Below, in pieces: positions 10,373 through 21,059 of a DNA stretch of 64,000 bases; within the stretch, counting starts at the first letter, position 1; every line of letters starts with the position of its first letter. The position numbers and the translations under genes are program-made. The stretch covers positions 19,266,688-19,330,687 of the forward strand of contig CM055102.1 of NCBI GenBank assembly GCA_029204225.1. The letters run 5' to 3'. This DNA comes from Diphasiastrum complanatum. Taxonomy: Eukaryota > Streptophyta > Lycopodiopsida > Lycopodiales > Lycopodiaceae. The notes below the pieces were generated by a model. It had not been told where the DNA came from, ran no database searches, and saw only the letters and a program-made list of their open reading frames with translations.

Positions 10373-10690
10373 GATGACCACTCCTCAGGGACCTGATCAA
10401 CCCCCGGAGAGAGGCTTCGACGAACTTGAAACAGAAACCTTAGCTTACAGTAAAGGGAAGGAACCCATGGAATTGGAAGAACAGGAACAGTTCGCCGAAG
10501 AACTCGATGAACTGGTTACCAAGGAGCAGTTTCCCTAGTTGGTAACAGAAGTGGATGAACTGAAGTTGGCATTAGCCAATTTCAAGTCCAGTGTGGACGA
10601 CTCGTTCGCTGAACTCAAAAGCTTGATTTTGAGTTCCGCAAAAGGAAGCCTTCCCTCCACTTCTCAGTTATCCCCTTCTCCACTTCCATC
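10373..10690 (+). pseudogene. N-terminal gag fragment of an LTR retrotransposon
   Basis: ATG at 10373 opens MTTPQGPDQPPERGFDE, an acidic helical segment. One in-frame stop occurs (just before 10539), then a heptad-like stretch VDELKLALANF...SFAELKSLI. The position after LTR and primer site and the coiled-coil character fit the N-terminus of Gag. Homology breaks off near 10.69 kb, so the rest has been lost. The family cannot be named from this fragment. Confidence 0.5.
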
Positions 10691-11080
10691 AGTTTCGGTT
10701 TACTGCATTTTGTGGATTTGTATGTGTTGCTTTTGGAATACTTTTTTGATGATTTATGTCGTCTCCTTCAATATCTCCATTGGTCGATACATTTTGCAAT
10801 GGATATATTTTCACATATGTTTATGATTGGCTATATAATGTTATTAAACTTAACATAAACCATAACTCCAACAGGTCAATAATCAACCTCATTATTGTGC
10901 CCACTTTGTAAAGCAAGGCCTAGCCAATAGGCATTCATAATGTTCAGAATATTGTATGCACTAGTTTTTGTATGACGAAAATAACAAAAGTAGAGACACG
11001 GAATTATTGAATTACCTAATGCAAAAGACAACCATATCGAAACTGTAAAAAAATGATAATAAGAAACAAGAACAGCTTAC

Positions 11081-11192
11081 CTATAAATGCAGCTTTAAGG
11101 TGCTTAAGAGGAAGTGCTGATTCAAGATGATTATGTATTCGGATATTGATTTCACGAGGATGAGCCGCTTCCTTTCCAGATTGAAAAAGTAC
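11081..11192 (-). pseudogene. MCM8: MCM8-like relic, exon 3
   Basis: Acceptor TTTGGCAG and donor ATAG|GTAAGC. It encodes VLFQSGKEAA and the INIRIHNH motif at the start of the MCM OB-fold region. Confidence 0.65.
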
Positions 11193-11380
11193 CTGCCAAA
11201 AAAGATATTAAATTCTGACAGCTAGCTTGATTGAAATTATCTTGGAAACTATACTCATGCTCTAATCTAAAATGTCACTTATGGAAAATGCTCGAGCTCA
11301 GAGTGATTCGGAAGAGATTATTATTTGGTTAATGCGAGTTGACTATATCCCAATAATAACTTCAAAGACATGTAGCTGAC

Positions 11381-11559
11381 CTCATATGCTGCTGCCCCTG
11401 TGCATAATAGTGCTTCCTTCCTTGGGAGCTACTTCAAATGCAACGTACACATCTTCAAGTAAAGACTGTTTTGGGACGCTATCCATGTCACGCTTTAGAG
11501 CTTGGAAGTCAGAGCTTGGAAGTCCACGGCCAATAAATAATGCTTTCATCCAGCTTTGT
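11381..11559 (-). pseudogene. MCM8: MCM8-like relic, exon 2
   Basis: Acceptor TTTGCTTAG and donor GAG|GTCAGC. The MCM8-like peptide appears in two different frames: DFQALKRDMDSV, then ALLCTGAAAYE. Frame changes follow a 14-bp duplication and a single-base insertion. Confidence 0.65.
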
Positions 11560-12089
11560 CTAAGCAAATTTTGCGAAAAGGTAATATCTATTCAGAGTTG
11601 CCCTGATCATGAACTGGTTGAGTAATGAGATGCAATGCAAGACAAAACTTCCAAAACTATGCTGGGCAACAAAAACTATCCAGCAAGTTTTATTGATTTT
11701 ATTTGTAAACTACATACATGCTATTTTAATTCAAAGTAGTCGATGTAATTCAGGCTGACAAATTCAAAATGCAAGCCACTCTAATTACACACCTTCGCCT
11801 GCAATACATGGGATGCATCTGCAATATGCTACAATAGTATGAAATTGCAGCTCACGATACCCTTCACGGTAGGTAAAGATCTAAATAACTTCGGGTTCAG
11901 GGAAGAAGTGGATAAAGTTACGAGCATTGATCTTTGGAGAACATATATTCATAAAAAAAGAAGTATTACAAACAGGTACAAATGCCTTCAAGAATCGCTG
12001 GCAGCCCAATAACGCTCAGTCTAAGTCATTGTCATTGGATTTGATGCGACGAATTGAATGAAAGCCGGAAGTAGCCTAGATTTACTTAC

Positions 12090-12257
12090 TTGGCTGAGTA
12101 AGTGCTCCCCGGGATTGGAACGAAAAAATTCGATAACGCATTGCATGAGCTGCGCTCTGGGATCCTCTGGTGAGTAGTCCTCTTGGGGGAAGTAGACGTG
12201 CCAGGAATGCGGAGTCTCGTGCGATTTGAAAGGCATGTCTTCAGTTTCAACCTCCAT
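12090..12257 (-). pseudogene. MCM8: MCM8-like relic, exon 1
   Basis: 168 nt, 56 codons, ending in phase 0 at a strong GTAAGT donor. This exon is intact. Confidence 0.65.
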
Positions 12258-12972
12258 TCTTTGAAGAAACTTGCTCTACGCTTCTGTACGATTGTTAAAC
12301 TCTTTTATGGCAACATCTTGAGCTAAATGACACCGAGATGAATCCTCACTTCTCGCTTATCCTTGCCTTTGGCATTTTGATCGATGCTCTTTGTCCTTTT
12401 TATCTTCTGTTCTAGTCTTGCGTGCCCCTTCATGCAGCTAACCACTGACCTCATAAGAGAAATTGAGGCCTTTATCACCTAAACATCACTTATTAAGGGA
12501 TTTGTCGTTATGATCAATCTTTAAGCAACGAACAAGATGCAAACTCTACTTTGGCTGAGATTTATACTGTAGGTTCAATCAATCTGCTTCCGCTTAAGCA
12601 TATACGCTGTTCTAACGAAGCTGTACATGATAATGCATGTCTGTAACATTATTGCAACCTGTTTCATGATTTGAAAAGTTTTGCCTCAAACGTTAAGCAT
12701 CTGCCGATAACAGACGAAGATTGACAAGTGCTTGTATTGCGATCTGTTGCTTCTTGATTTGGAAAAGATCTTCCATCTGCTACAAGTTTGCCCGCCCAAG
12801 TTTTTGAACGTCAGAGCGGAGAGGGAGGAGGAACGCGGAGCGGGGGGTGAGGAAAGCGCGACCGAGGGGTGTCCCGGGCACCTCACGCTGCACCCCCGTT
12901 CCCCGTCCTTTTCTCCCTCCCTCCCCGTTCCCCCGTACAAGCAGAAAAATTGTAACATAAAAATGACTCAAA
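12258..12972. other. Non-coding region upstream of the MCM8 relic
   Basis: No gene is supported. A short GC-rich patch (about 12815-12940) contrasts with the AT-rich surroundings. It could be a CpG-rich promoter remnant or a foreign insert. Confidence 0.4.
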
Positions 12973-13142
12973 GTGACGAAAATTATTTTGACCCTTCATT
13001 TATCAAACAGTTGGTTTAGCAAGAGTGACATATTTTGACCCTTCATCTATCCCTCTATCAAATAGTTGGTTTAGCAAGAGTGACGAAAAATATTTTGACC
13101 CTTCATCTATCCCTCTATCAAACCCTTGGTTTAGCAAGATTG
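12973..13142. repeat. Three tandem copies of a roughly 55-bp unit
   Basis: Each unit contains TATTTTGACCCTTCAT and GGTTTAGCAAGA. Copies 2 and 3 carry an extra CTATCCCT segment. Confidence 0.85.
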
Positions 13143-13206
13143 AGAAAGTGTCAGGAACTTCTGTACTTTAAAGTATCATTGCTCCTTTGTCACACTGAAA
13201 CGTACA

Positions 13207-13378
13207 ATAGTTGGATTCTTGCAAGCTTCTCATTAGCGATGGGAACCTTGAATAATCAACACCAACCTAATTCCTATGAAAAAAAGTGTCTCATAGTTGG
13301 ATTCTTGCAAGCTTCTCATTAGCGATGGGAACCTTGAATAATCAACACCAACCTAATTCCTATGGAAAAAGTTGTCTC
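13207..13378. repeat. Two tandem copies of an 86-bp unit
   Basis: The unit beginning ATAGTTGGATTCTTGCAAGC occurs at 13207 and 13293, nearly identical. It is a recent local duplication. Confidence 0.9.
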
Positions 13379-13379
13379 G

Positions 13380-14490
13380 TCTCTTTTGCAAATCTAAAAA
13401 AAGAAAATAGAGAGAGAATTTTGATCATATTTAAGATAGTAAAGAGCTTATTTTGCTAGTTATTCTATCAATCAGTATTTCATTATTTCAACCTTTGTCA
13501 CCATTCAACTTATATAGATTTGCTACTTTACTTTCACAAGCAAGAAAACAATAATGCAATTTGCAAGGTCGGGCTGGCCATGTCTTTTCAAGGCTTCTAG
13601 GATGTCTAGTGCTATGTACAGTCGTTTTTAGTTCCCTACTGCTATTTTGTGATGAGCTTTCTTCTCAAAGACTACTTGCTCAAGGACACACTAAGTATGT
13701 ATATTGTTGTTCACACTATAATGAGTTCATTTATTCTTATGCATACATTCCAAACTTGTTTAAGAAATTTAAGCATATGAGTGCTTATAATTACCAGCAC
13801 ATTTCTCATTACATTGAGATATAGATGCGTGAAATTCAGGCAAGAGGCTATTAGGATTAGACATCAATAGACAAAACACAACATAATCAAAAAGAATAAA
13901 GGTTTAAAATTAAAAGGGCACCCATTACGTGCAATTGAGAAATATAAACCTTCGTTCCAAACAGTTTCAAAATGTCTTGCAAAAATTTAAACTGTGCCCA
14001 ATCGAAAGTATTACCTTCTCATGCTATATCAAGATCATACAACTCAAGTTTACTTGAGATAGCGCATTCACGAGATATGTTTAGACAACAAGTGGTGCAA
14101 ATAAGAAATGCTGAAGAGTGATTATTTGAAAACAAACGTTTATTGCGCTCCTTTTTAAGGGTATCAACATTTTTCACACACACATTTCATTTCCACTAAC
14201 AAAAGTTTAGAATTAATCCAACTACAGAAGGCATGAATGAAACCGAGTTTCCAAGGCCAAACGCTCTCCGTCAACTACACACAACTCTTGCAACGTCTAT
14301 TTGTCGATGTTGCTGCTGGAAGTCAAAGGAATGCCATCTCTCTCTTGTCTCTCTCTCGCGCATTGTGTGCTACTATCTCTCTCTCATTTTCTTACGCTCC
14401 CTCTCTACTCGCCTTCTCCCCGATTCCTCGTTCTACCCTGTTTTCTTTTTGGCGGGCGGCCATAATTCATTAAAAAAAATTTCAAAAAAA
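13380..14490. other. AT-rich non-coding region
   Basis: No gene is supported. A CT-rich stretch (about 14336-14440) carries CCCCGATTCCTCG, which recurs at 16757 after the large (CT)n array. Confidence 0.4.
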
Positions 14491-14493
14491 AGA

Positions 14494-14527
14494 GGGTCCC
14501 CGGGCAGTGTGAACTGCCCGGAAACCC
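14494..14527. repeat. Long GC inverted repeat (hairpin)
   Basis: CCGGGCAG and CTGCCCGG face each other across a 6-nt loop, extended outward by GGGT and ACCC with mismatches. A second smaller one (TGCCC...GGGCA) lies at about 14561-14580. The block could be a transposon terminus, but no partner end was found. Confidence 0.6.
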
Positions 14528-14699
14528 AATTCTTTTTAGTATATATAGACTAGTAAAGAGTGCCCATCATTGACGGGCAATGGCGGCCGATCTACGTGAC
14601 GGTCGATGATTTGGAAATTGAGTATCTCGTGATATCCCAATGCCTTCACGAAAATAAATCGAAAATATTTTTTGGAGGGGGAGGCCTCAAAATTTTGCG

Positions 14700-15545
14700 A
14701 AATTGGCCCTCAAAGAATGCGACACTGACCCTCGAAAATCCCGAGAAAATACCTCGAAAATCTCGAGAAAATACCTCGAAAAGGCCTCAAAAATCTTGAG
14801 AAAATACCTCGAAAAGGCCTCAAAAATACATCGAAAATCTCGAGAAAATACATCGAAAAGGCCTCAAAAATCTCAAGAAAATACCTCGAAAATACCTCGA
14901 ACAGGCCTCGACAATCTCGAGAAAATACCTCGAAAATCTCGAGAATATATTTTCTGGAGAGGAGGCCTCGAAAATTTTGCGAAATTGGCCCTCGAAGAAT
15001 ACGACACTAAACCTTGAAAATAGCTCAAAAATATCGCGAAAATACTGCGAAAAGGCCTCAAAAATCTCGAAAATATTTCAAAAATACAACAAAAATACGT
15101 GTCCAAGAGAATGCGACACTGACCCTCAAAAATAATTCGAAAATACTTCGAAATTACCTCGAAATGTACCTCGAAAATACCTCGAAATGTACCTCAAAAA
15201 TACAGCAAAAATATCGCAAAAATGCCTCAAAAAATGTGAGAAAATACCTCAAAATGTACCTCGACCTCGGAAATATCTCAAAATGTACCTCGAAAATCCC
15301 GTGAAAAGGCCTCGAAAATCTCGAAAATACAGCAAAAAATACATCGAAAATACGTGTCTAGAAAAATTTGGAGTCTCCAAAAATTCGTGTCTCTAAAAGT
15401 TTGTGTCTCCAGTAGAATGCGACAGTGACCCTTGAAAATACCTCGAAAATACAGCGAAAATATCGCGAAAAGGCCTCGAAGAATGCGAGAAAATACCTCG
15501 AAAATCTCGAGAAAATTTCTCGAAAATACTTCTCTAAAAAAAATT
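14700..15545. repeat. Degenerate minisatellite, CTCGAAAAT / AAATACCTCGAAAA type
   Basis: About 0.85 kb of short imperfect units built on CTCGAAAATCTCGAGAAAA and AATACCTCGAAAA. GCGACACTGACCCT boxes interrupt at about 14717, 15112 and 15420. Open frames here on both strands reflect the stop-poor repeat and are not genes. Confidence 0.8.
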
Positions 15546-16330
15546 CGAGTATCGAACTGTCGAGTCTCCAAAAATTCGAGTCTTCAAGAATTCGTGCGGC
15601 CAAAAATTCTTGTCACCCCAAATTCGTGTCGCCAAATATTCTTGTCACCCAAAATTCTCATCACCCAAAATTCATGTCGTCTCAAATTTCGGGTCGTCTT
15701 CGAAAATTCGAGTTGTCTCCAAAATTTCAAGTCTCCAAAATTCGAGTTATCTCCAAAAATCGAGTTGTCTCCAAAATTCGAGTTGTTTAGAAAAATTCGA
15801 GTCTTTGTAAAAACGAGTCTCCAAAATTTGAGTCTAGAAAAATTCGAGTCTTTGTAAATTCGAGTCTCCAAAAAAATTTCGAGTCTCCAAAATTTGAGTT
15901 GTCTCCAAAATTCGAGTTGTCTAGCAAAATTCGAGTCTCGTGTCTCCCAAAACTCGTGTCTCCAAAAGTCGTGTCTCGAGTCTCCAAAAATTCGTGTCTC
16001 CAAAATTTTGAGTCTCCAAAAATTGGAGTTTCGAGTCTCAAAAAATTCGTCTCAAAATTCGTGTCTAAAAATTTAAGTCTTGTGTCTCCTAGAATTCGTG
16101 TTTCCCAAAATTCGTGTCTCCAAAAATCCGTGTCTCAAGTCTCCAAAAATTGAGTTGTCTCCAAAATTCGAGTTGTCTAGAAGAATTCGAATTTCGCGTC
16201 TCCCAAAATTTGTCTCTCTAAAAATTTGTGTCTGCAAAAATTCGTGTCTCCAAAAATTGAGTCTCCAAAAATTCGTATCTCCAAAATTTCGAGTCTCCAA
16301 AAATTGGAGTTTCGTGTCTAGAAAATGTCG
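15546..16330. repeat. Degenerate minisatellite, AATTCGAGTCTCCAAA type
   Basis: About 0.8 kb of 15-17 bp units (AATTCGAGTCTCCAAA, AATTCGTGTCTCCAAA, GAGTTGTCTCC). It continues the previous array with a different consensus. Repeated Phe-Trp-Arg-Leu-Glu peptides on the - strand are a by-product. Confidence 0.8.
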
Positions 16331-16589
16331 TGTCTAGATCCTAACCCACAGCTGAACTTATCACAAAAGTGTTGTTTGAATACTCAAATCTGGAAGGATC
16401 CAATCTCCACTTGGAAAAGGGCCTGATGTGTTCAAAATACTTCTAAATAACCCTCTTAATCCAGATTGACGCCAAAACAATGATTAGAAATTTATTAACT
16501 TAGGCATTGAATAAAGAGAGACTGATAGCATTAAGAAATTCAAAACATGCTTACTCTATAACGCAAATACTATGGCTATGAATTATTCG

Positions 16590-16739
<150 letters not shown>

Positions 16740-17999
16740 CCCCCTCGCCTTTGTCCCCGATTCCTCGATCTACCCTTTCATTTGTTTTTGAAACGTGTTG
16801 AGATAAAAACTTTATTGGCATTTAATTTTTTGATTGTATTTTATGGAGTGGACTAATCCCACCATGAAAAAATGTCATGAAATCCTTAAATGTTTTTTTA
16901 AAAAAACAAACAGCTCAGAATGGTTAGTGATTTGGAGAATTGGATGATAGTAAAAGTCCAGATTGATAAACCTTTCTTTATTTAAATGAGCAAATAACCA
17001 ACAGCGTTGGGAAGAGGTTTATCCAAGGGAGATGACAAATGCAGCTACCACCCTTGTTTGATCTTATATAAAGTGTCATCAATTGAGTTTGTCAAAAGTT
17101 GTACACATATGTCTGATGGCTCTATTGTAAATATGAGATAGAACTGTTTGTTGTTGTTGGAGTATCTTTTTAACAAAGTCGTAGACCATTAAGCATAAAA
17201 TAAGACTGATAGGAATCAAGATAAAATCAAATGCCATACAGCAGGAGAAATCCACATTTGCAACCATTTACTTCTAATTGTGAAGGAAGGACAACCTCGT
17301 GAATTGCGTGAAAGACACGTGAGTAGATGCTAATGAACTTTGAGAGTTTGTATTCTAAACATTTGTTACAACAATCAACAGCTTCATTTGCAGTCCCAAT
17401 AAAAACCACGCAAAGAAACAGTTCACGATTCATGCGATTAGGAACGTGAACTTGAAGAGAGAATACAACACAAGAATTCAAGATGTTTATGAGCTTTACA
17501 GGTTTGCATTCTACACATTAATGAACTACATGCATTTGAATTCTAGATGTTCTTCTAAACAATCAGCAGCTTAAGTTTCTAGTAAGAAAGCATGCGAAGA
17601 AATAGTTTAGTAGCAATCACTTCGTGACAATCTTCTATAGAAGCTGAAATATTTGTTGCAAAAATGGCATACATTTTCATAAGTAGTTTAAGGTGCACAA
17701 GAAAATCTCTACAACAATCATTACATTAAAGATCTCAGAAATCATCAAAACAACCATCCCAGTTGTAGTGGGTTTCTTTCCTTGCCTATCCTCAACCCAA
17801 GATCTAATCAGTCTAGCATCAAGGAGATGAAGTTAGTTGTCACGCGTAGGTTCGTTCCCATGAGAGCAATAGCATATTTCAAATTTCAGCATGTATGGAA
17901 GATCCACATCTAACTCTACCATCCATTAACACTAAGCATTAACACTACATCCATTAACCCTAAATCCACAACAATGATAGAAACTTACTCTTTCTCTCT
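16740..17999. other. Non-coding region
   Basis: I see no gene or clear element. Small open frames on the - strand (17079-17481) have no recognisable domain. Confidence 0.4.
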
Positions 18000-18516
18000 C
18001 TCCCTTTCTCTCTCACAAAAAGCATAAGAAATAGCAATCCCAATAATGATCAAATCCAACAATTAGCAAAATCCAAATAAGCATGAGAGATGGAGGAAAA
18101 GCGATAGAGAGCAAGGACATTTATCAATCCATTTCTGAAGAGAACCAATCTGCTTTATTGAAATGAGGAAATGAACATGAGGAGCAACTCGAGTTGGTCT
18201 CTTTTTATAGTAGAGAGGAAGACCCTGGCCTCTGAATCCTAGTGGTCCAGTCTTGTCTCTCTTTTTATTCAAATTTAAAAAAGTGTGGGAACCATCAAAA
18301 TTGGAGGGAAACCCAACTTTATTCACTAACTTGACATTTAGGCCCTGCGACATTAAAAATCTCGCAAAAAGGCCTAAAGTCCGTTTATTGACTTTTTAAC
18401 TAATCAATCAAATAACCATGTGATCATTGGATTGGACTTACACACGCAGGGTGCCAAATCCCTCTCACTTACTAACTAGGGTTAGGGTTGCCTTGGTATC
18501 TGCAAACCCTCCAACA
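18000..18516 (-). repeat. LTR-like sequence on the - strand
   Basis: On the - strand a polypurine tract (GGTGGGGGATAC, 18530-18517) precedes TGTTGGAGGG. A TATA box (about 18200) and an AATAAA signal (about 18150) follow in LTR order. The far edge is approximate. No second copy is present. Confidence 0.5.
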
Positions 18517-18566
18517 GTATCCCCCACCAAAACTGGTGGCAATCCCACGACACCTGCAATATGCAG

Positions 18567-19437
18567 TTATTGGGGACTTTTATTGGCTTCGCGCCAAACC
18601 TTGATTAAATGATACTGCACCTTCTCCATAAAGTCGAGACGTGCAGTATTGAAATCCAAATTGTGTGGAAGGAAACAACGGTGGGCTCCGGCAATCCACT
18701 TGGAGGTCGTCCATGAGGTGAAGCGGGATTTCCAAGAGCCTCCCATCATAGCCGCACAAAAGTAGAGATGAGCAACCGGCATCTGATCTTTGATTTGCTC
18801 TAAGGCCATCGACTTATTTGGATTGAATGCCAGAGGAGAGAGGCAATCGTCCCATTTGGTTGCCACTGACACCAACAGAGTTAAATCTTTAGCAAACATC
18901 GTCGATTGTCACACCGTTGGATCTGGAGAGTGGACATACTCTCTCTGATAAGCTTGTAAAGCATGGTGGAAGTCCACTGAAATGGTCCAGCTGTAAGGTT
19001 GATGGATGATTGGCCAATTGGGCGTATGGATGGTGATTCTGTCCATAGCCAACCCCAAATCTTTCCATTTATTTCTTTGTGGCATTGGCACGTAATATGG
19101 ATCTACCCGCAACTGGCGAGGGCTGGTGACGTAACTCCTAATTGATTCCGAAGTTTTCTCAAAAATCGTGATTCTCCATGTCGGCTCCCAATGCAGGTAT
19201 TTTTTTCAACTCTTTGTCGGCCTCGCTCTCAGAGGTCTTAAATTTCAGAACCCATCCACCACGCGAGGACTCATGAGGATGTTGTTTTAAAAAGGTCTGG
19301 ATCTGGTCCTCGACACTTATGGGCCTTCTGAATAGAGGTCTTGTCCTTGATGAGGATGGACCCGCTTGTACTGCCGATATGATTGGCGGTTGATCTGCTA
19401 TATCTGGAGCTCCCCCCTGGTCCATGCTAGAATCAAT
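18567..19437 (-). pseudogene. Unidentified coding remnant upstream of the LTR-like end
   Basis: Three open pieces on the - strand (19437-19159, 19112-18909, 18899-18567) appear to be one broken protein. The first has SSRTRPLFRRPISVEDQIQ. The next has PQRNKWKDLGLAMDRI and WPIIHQPYSW. The last has TKWDDCLSPLAFN and MEKVQYHLIKVW. I recognise no catalytic motif. Its place directly before a polypurine tract and LTR suggests retroelement coding (Gag-like or accessory). It is cut at about 19438 by the + strand copia remnant. A host-derived fragment carried by the element is also possible. Confidence 0.4.
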
Positions 19438-20870
19438 CCCTGTCTGTGAAGACATGTGTGCAACATCAACATCTGACACACATGAGGTGATCCTAGATTC
19501 AGGAGCCACCTCACACTGTGTGACATCAAGATGAATAATGTATGATTTCAGAAGTGTAGATCCTTCAAGATTCATAGTTCTTGGAGATGGATCTAGACAT
19601 CAAGTGAACGAAATTAGTTCATTATGACTCAACACCAATGGCAGAGAAAAATGGCTCAAAGACGTTCTGTTCGTGCCTACTCTGCAACAAGACTTGCTTT
19701 CTGTAGCAAAGAAAAGTAGATGCAGGGATGCGTGCGATGTTTTCTGACAAAGCATGCAACGTGATTGATGCAACCAGTACATTGATCGCTCAAGGCAGAA
19801 GGAAAAAAAACCTATATCATCTGAAGGTACGCCTACCTGCAGATCAAGTGCATTAGACTCATGATGACTCGCCAGACACTCTGTGGCACAGGAGACTCTG
19901 CCACGTGAACTCGATGGAACTTTATCAAGCAAGCCATCATGGAGCGATAACAGGGGTCAGCATCTCGAATGCAACTAGTTCAACGACCTGTAATGCATGT
20001 TTGAAGGGCAAGATGTCACACACTCCATTCATCAAAGACTCCTACAGAACGACTAAGATTCTGGAGTTAGTGCATTTTGACATCCGCGGACCATTCAACG
20101 TGATCTCAATAGGAGGTTCAAAGTATTATATAACCTTCACTGATGACTATAGTAGATTTGCCAGAGTGTATTTTATTCAGAACAAATCTGAAGCACTTGA
20201 TAAATTCACAAAATATGTGAATTGGACTGAGAGATGTACAGGCAGCAAAGTGAAGCAAATCAGAACAATCGAGGTGGCGGATACATCTCGAATCGCTTCA
20301 CTGACTTCTGCAATGATCGTGGTATCATTCACAAAAGGACTGCAACGTACACACCGCAGCACAATGGTGTTGATGAAAGAAAGAACAGAATCCTGATGGA
20401 AGCAGCCAGATGCATGATGGCCTACTCGAAGGCTCCAAGGGTAATGTGGGCTGAAGTAGTAGCTATAGCCGCATACATCCAGAACAGAATAGGTAACTCT
20501 AGTGTCCTTCACACGACACCACACGAACTATGGTGGGGTAGAAAGCCCAACCTCTCTCATGTCAGAATCTTTGTCTATGCAGCTTATGCACATATTCTTG
20601 ATAAGCTTCGAAAGAAGCTTGATGAGAAAGTCGAGTAGGGATTTCTGGTAGGTTATGACAACAATTCGTCATACTACAGAGTCTACATGCCAGACACGAA
20701 CACTGTGAAAACAGTGAGAGATGTCAGATTTGATGAGAGTAGGACAATGGCCAATGACGATCCTGTCAGCTATGAAGTTCTAGAGAAATAGTACTATGAC
20801 TTGCCGCCAATGATAGAGGGAGCAAAGGACGAACACGAAAATGAAGATTTTTGAGTCGTCTCACATTTGA
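19438..20870 (+). pseudogene. Copia A protease and integrase (degraded)
   Basis: The protease site VILDSGATSHCV lies near 19490. The integrase part has a CX2C (CNACLKGKMSHTP, about 19990) and the first catalytic Asp in FTDDYSRFARVY (about 20140). After a frameshift near 20270 come GGGYISNRF and PQHNGVDERKNR, with the catalytic Glu. Copia integrase joins element ends to the chromosome. Stops at 20636, 20791 and 20853 break the frame towards RT. Confidence 0.7.
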
Positions 20871-21059
20871 GCGACAAATCTGAAGAAGAAATATTGGAGG
20901 GGCAGCCTACTGCTACAGTTTCTGTAAACCAAGATTGTTCCGGACCGAGTAGAGCAGACAAAGGAAAACACATTGTTGTTCTAGGAGGATCTCCTAGAAG
21001 GTCGACAAGACCTTGAAGAGCACTAGAAAGATATGTGCCAGGAAGCTCATATCAGAAGA

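Larger units (their letters stand above)
11081..12257 (-). pseudogene. MCM8: MCM8-like helicase, N-terminal exons only, broken frame
   Basis: Three exons on the - strand have good splice sites. Exon 1 (12257-12090) begins MEVETEDMPFK, contains WHVYFPQEDYS and ends at CAA|GTAAGT. Exon 2 (11559-11381) and exon 3 (11192-11081, INIRIHNHLESALPLKHLKA) follow. The order matches the N-terminus of plant MCM8: YFP..., then DFQ..., EALLC.GAA, then INIRLHNYPES.IALK. MCM8 works with MCM9 in recombination-linked DNA synthesis. Exon 2 carries a perfect 14-bp tandem duplication (11497-11524) and an apparent 1-bp insertion near 11415, each breaking frame. The helicase core is absent: below 11.08 kb only a splice donor and then retroelement sequence are found. 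So this is a truncated relic, unless the breaks are sequencing errors and further exons lie outside. The family call is from recalled motifs. Confidence 0.7.

Noticed and set aside
13561-13824. 87-codon frame as a membrane protein gene
   Set aside because: It begins with a non-ATG codon, has no conserved motif and lies in AT-rich intergenic DNA.
14494-14555. Helitron 3' end
   Set aside because: The hairpin is present but the CTAG that follows is about 28 bp away, too far for the usual 10-12 bp, and no 5' TC end or helicase was found.
14700-16330. CRISPR-like array
   Set aside because: Units are short, degenerate and without unique spacers, and the DNA is eukaryotic.
15187-16337. Long open frames on both strands (up to 141 codons) in the minisatellite
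   Set aside because: All frames are open because the short TCGA/TCTCC units lack stops; the peptides are periodic and have no domain.
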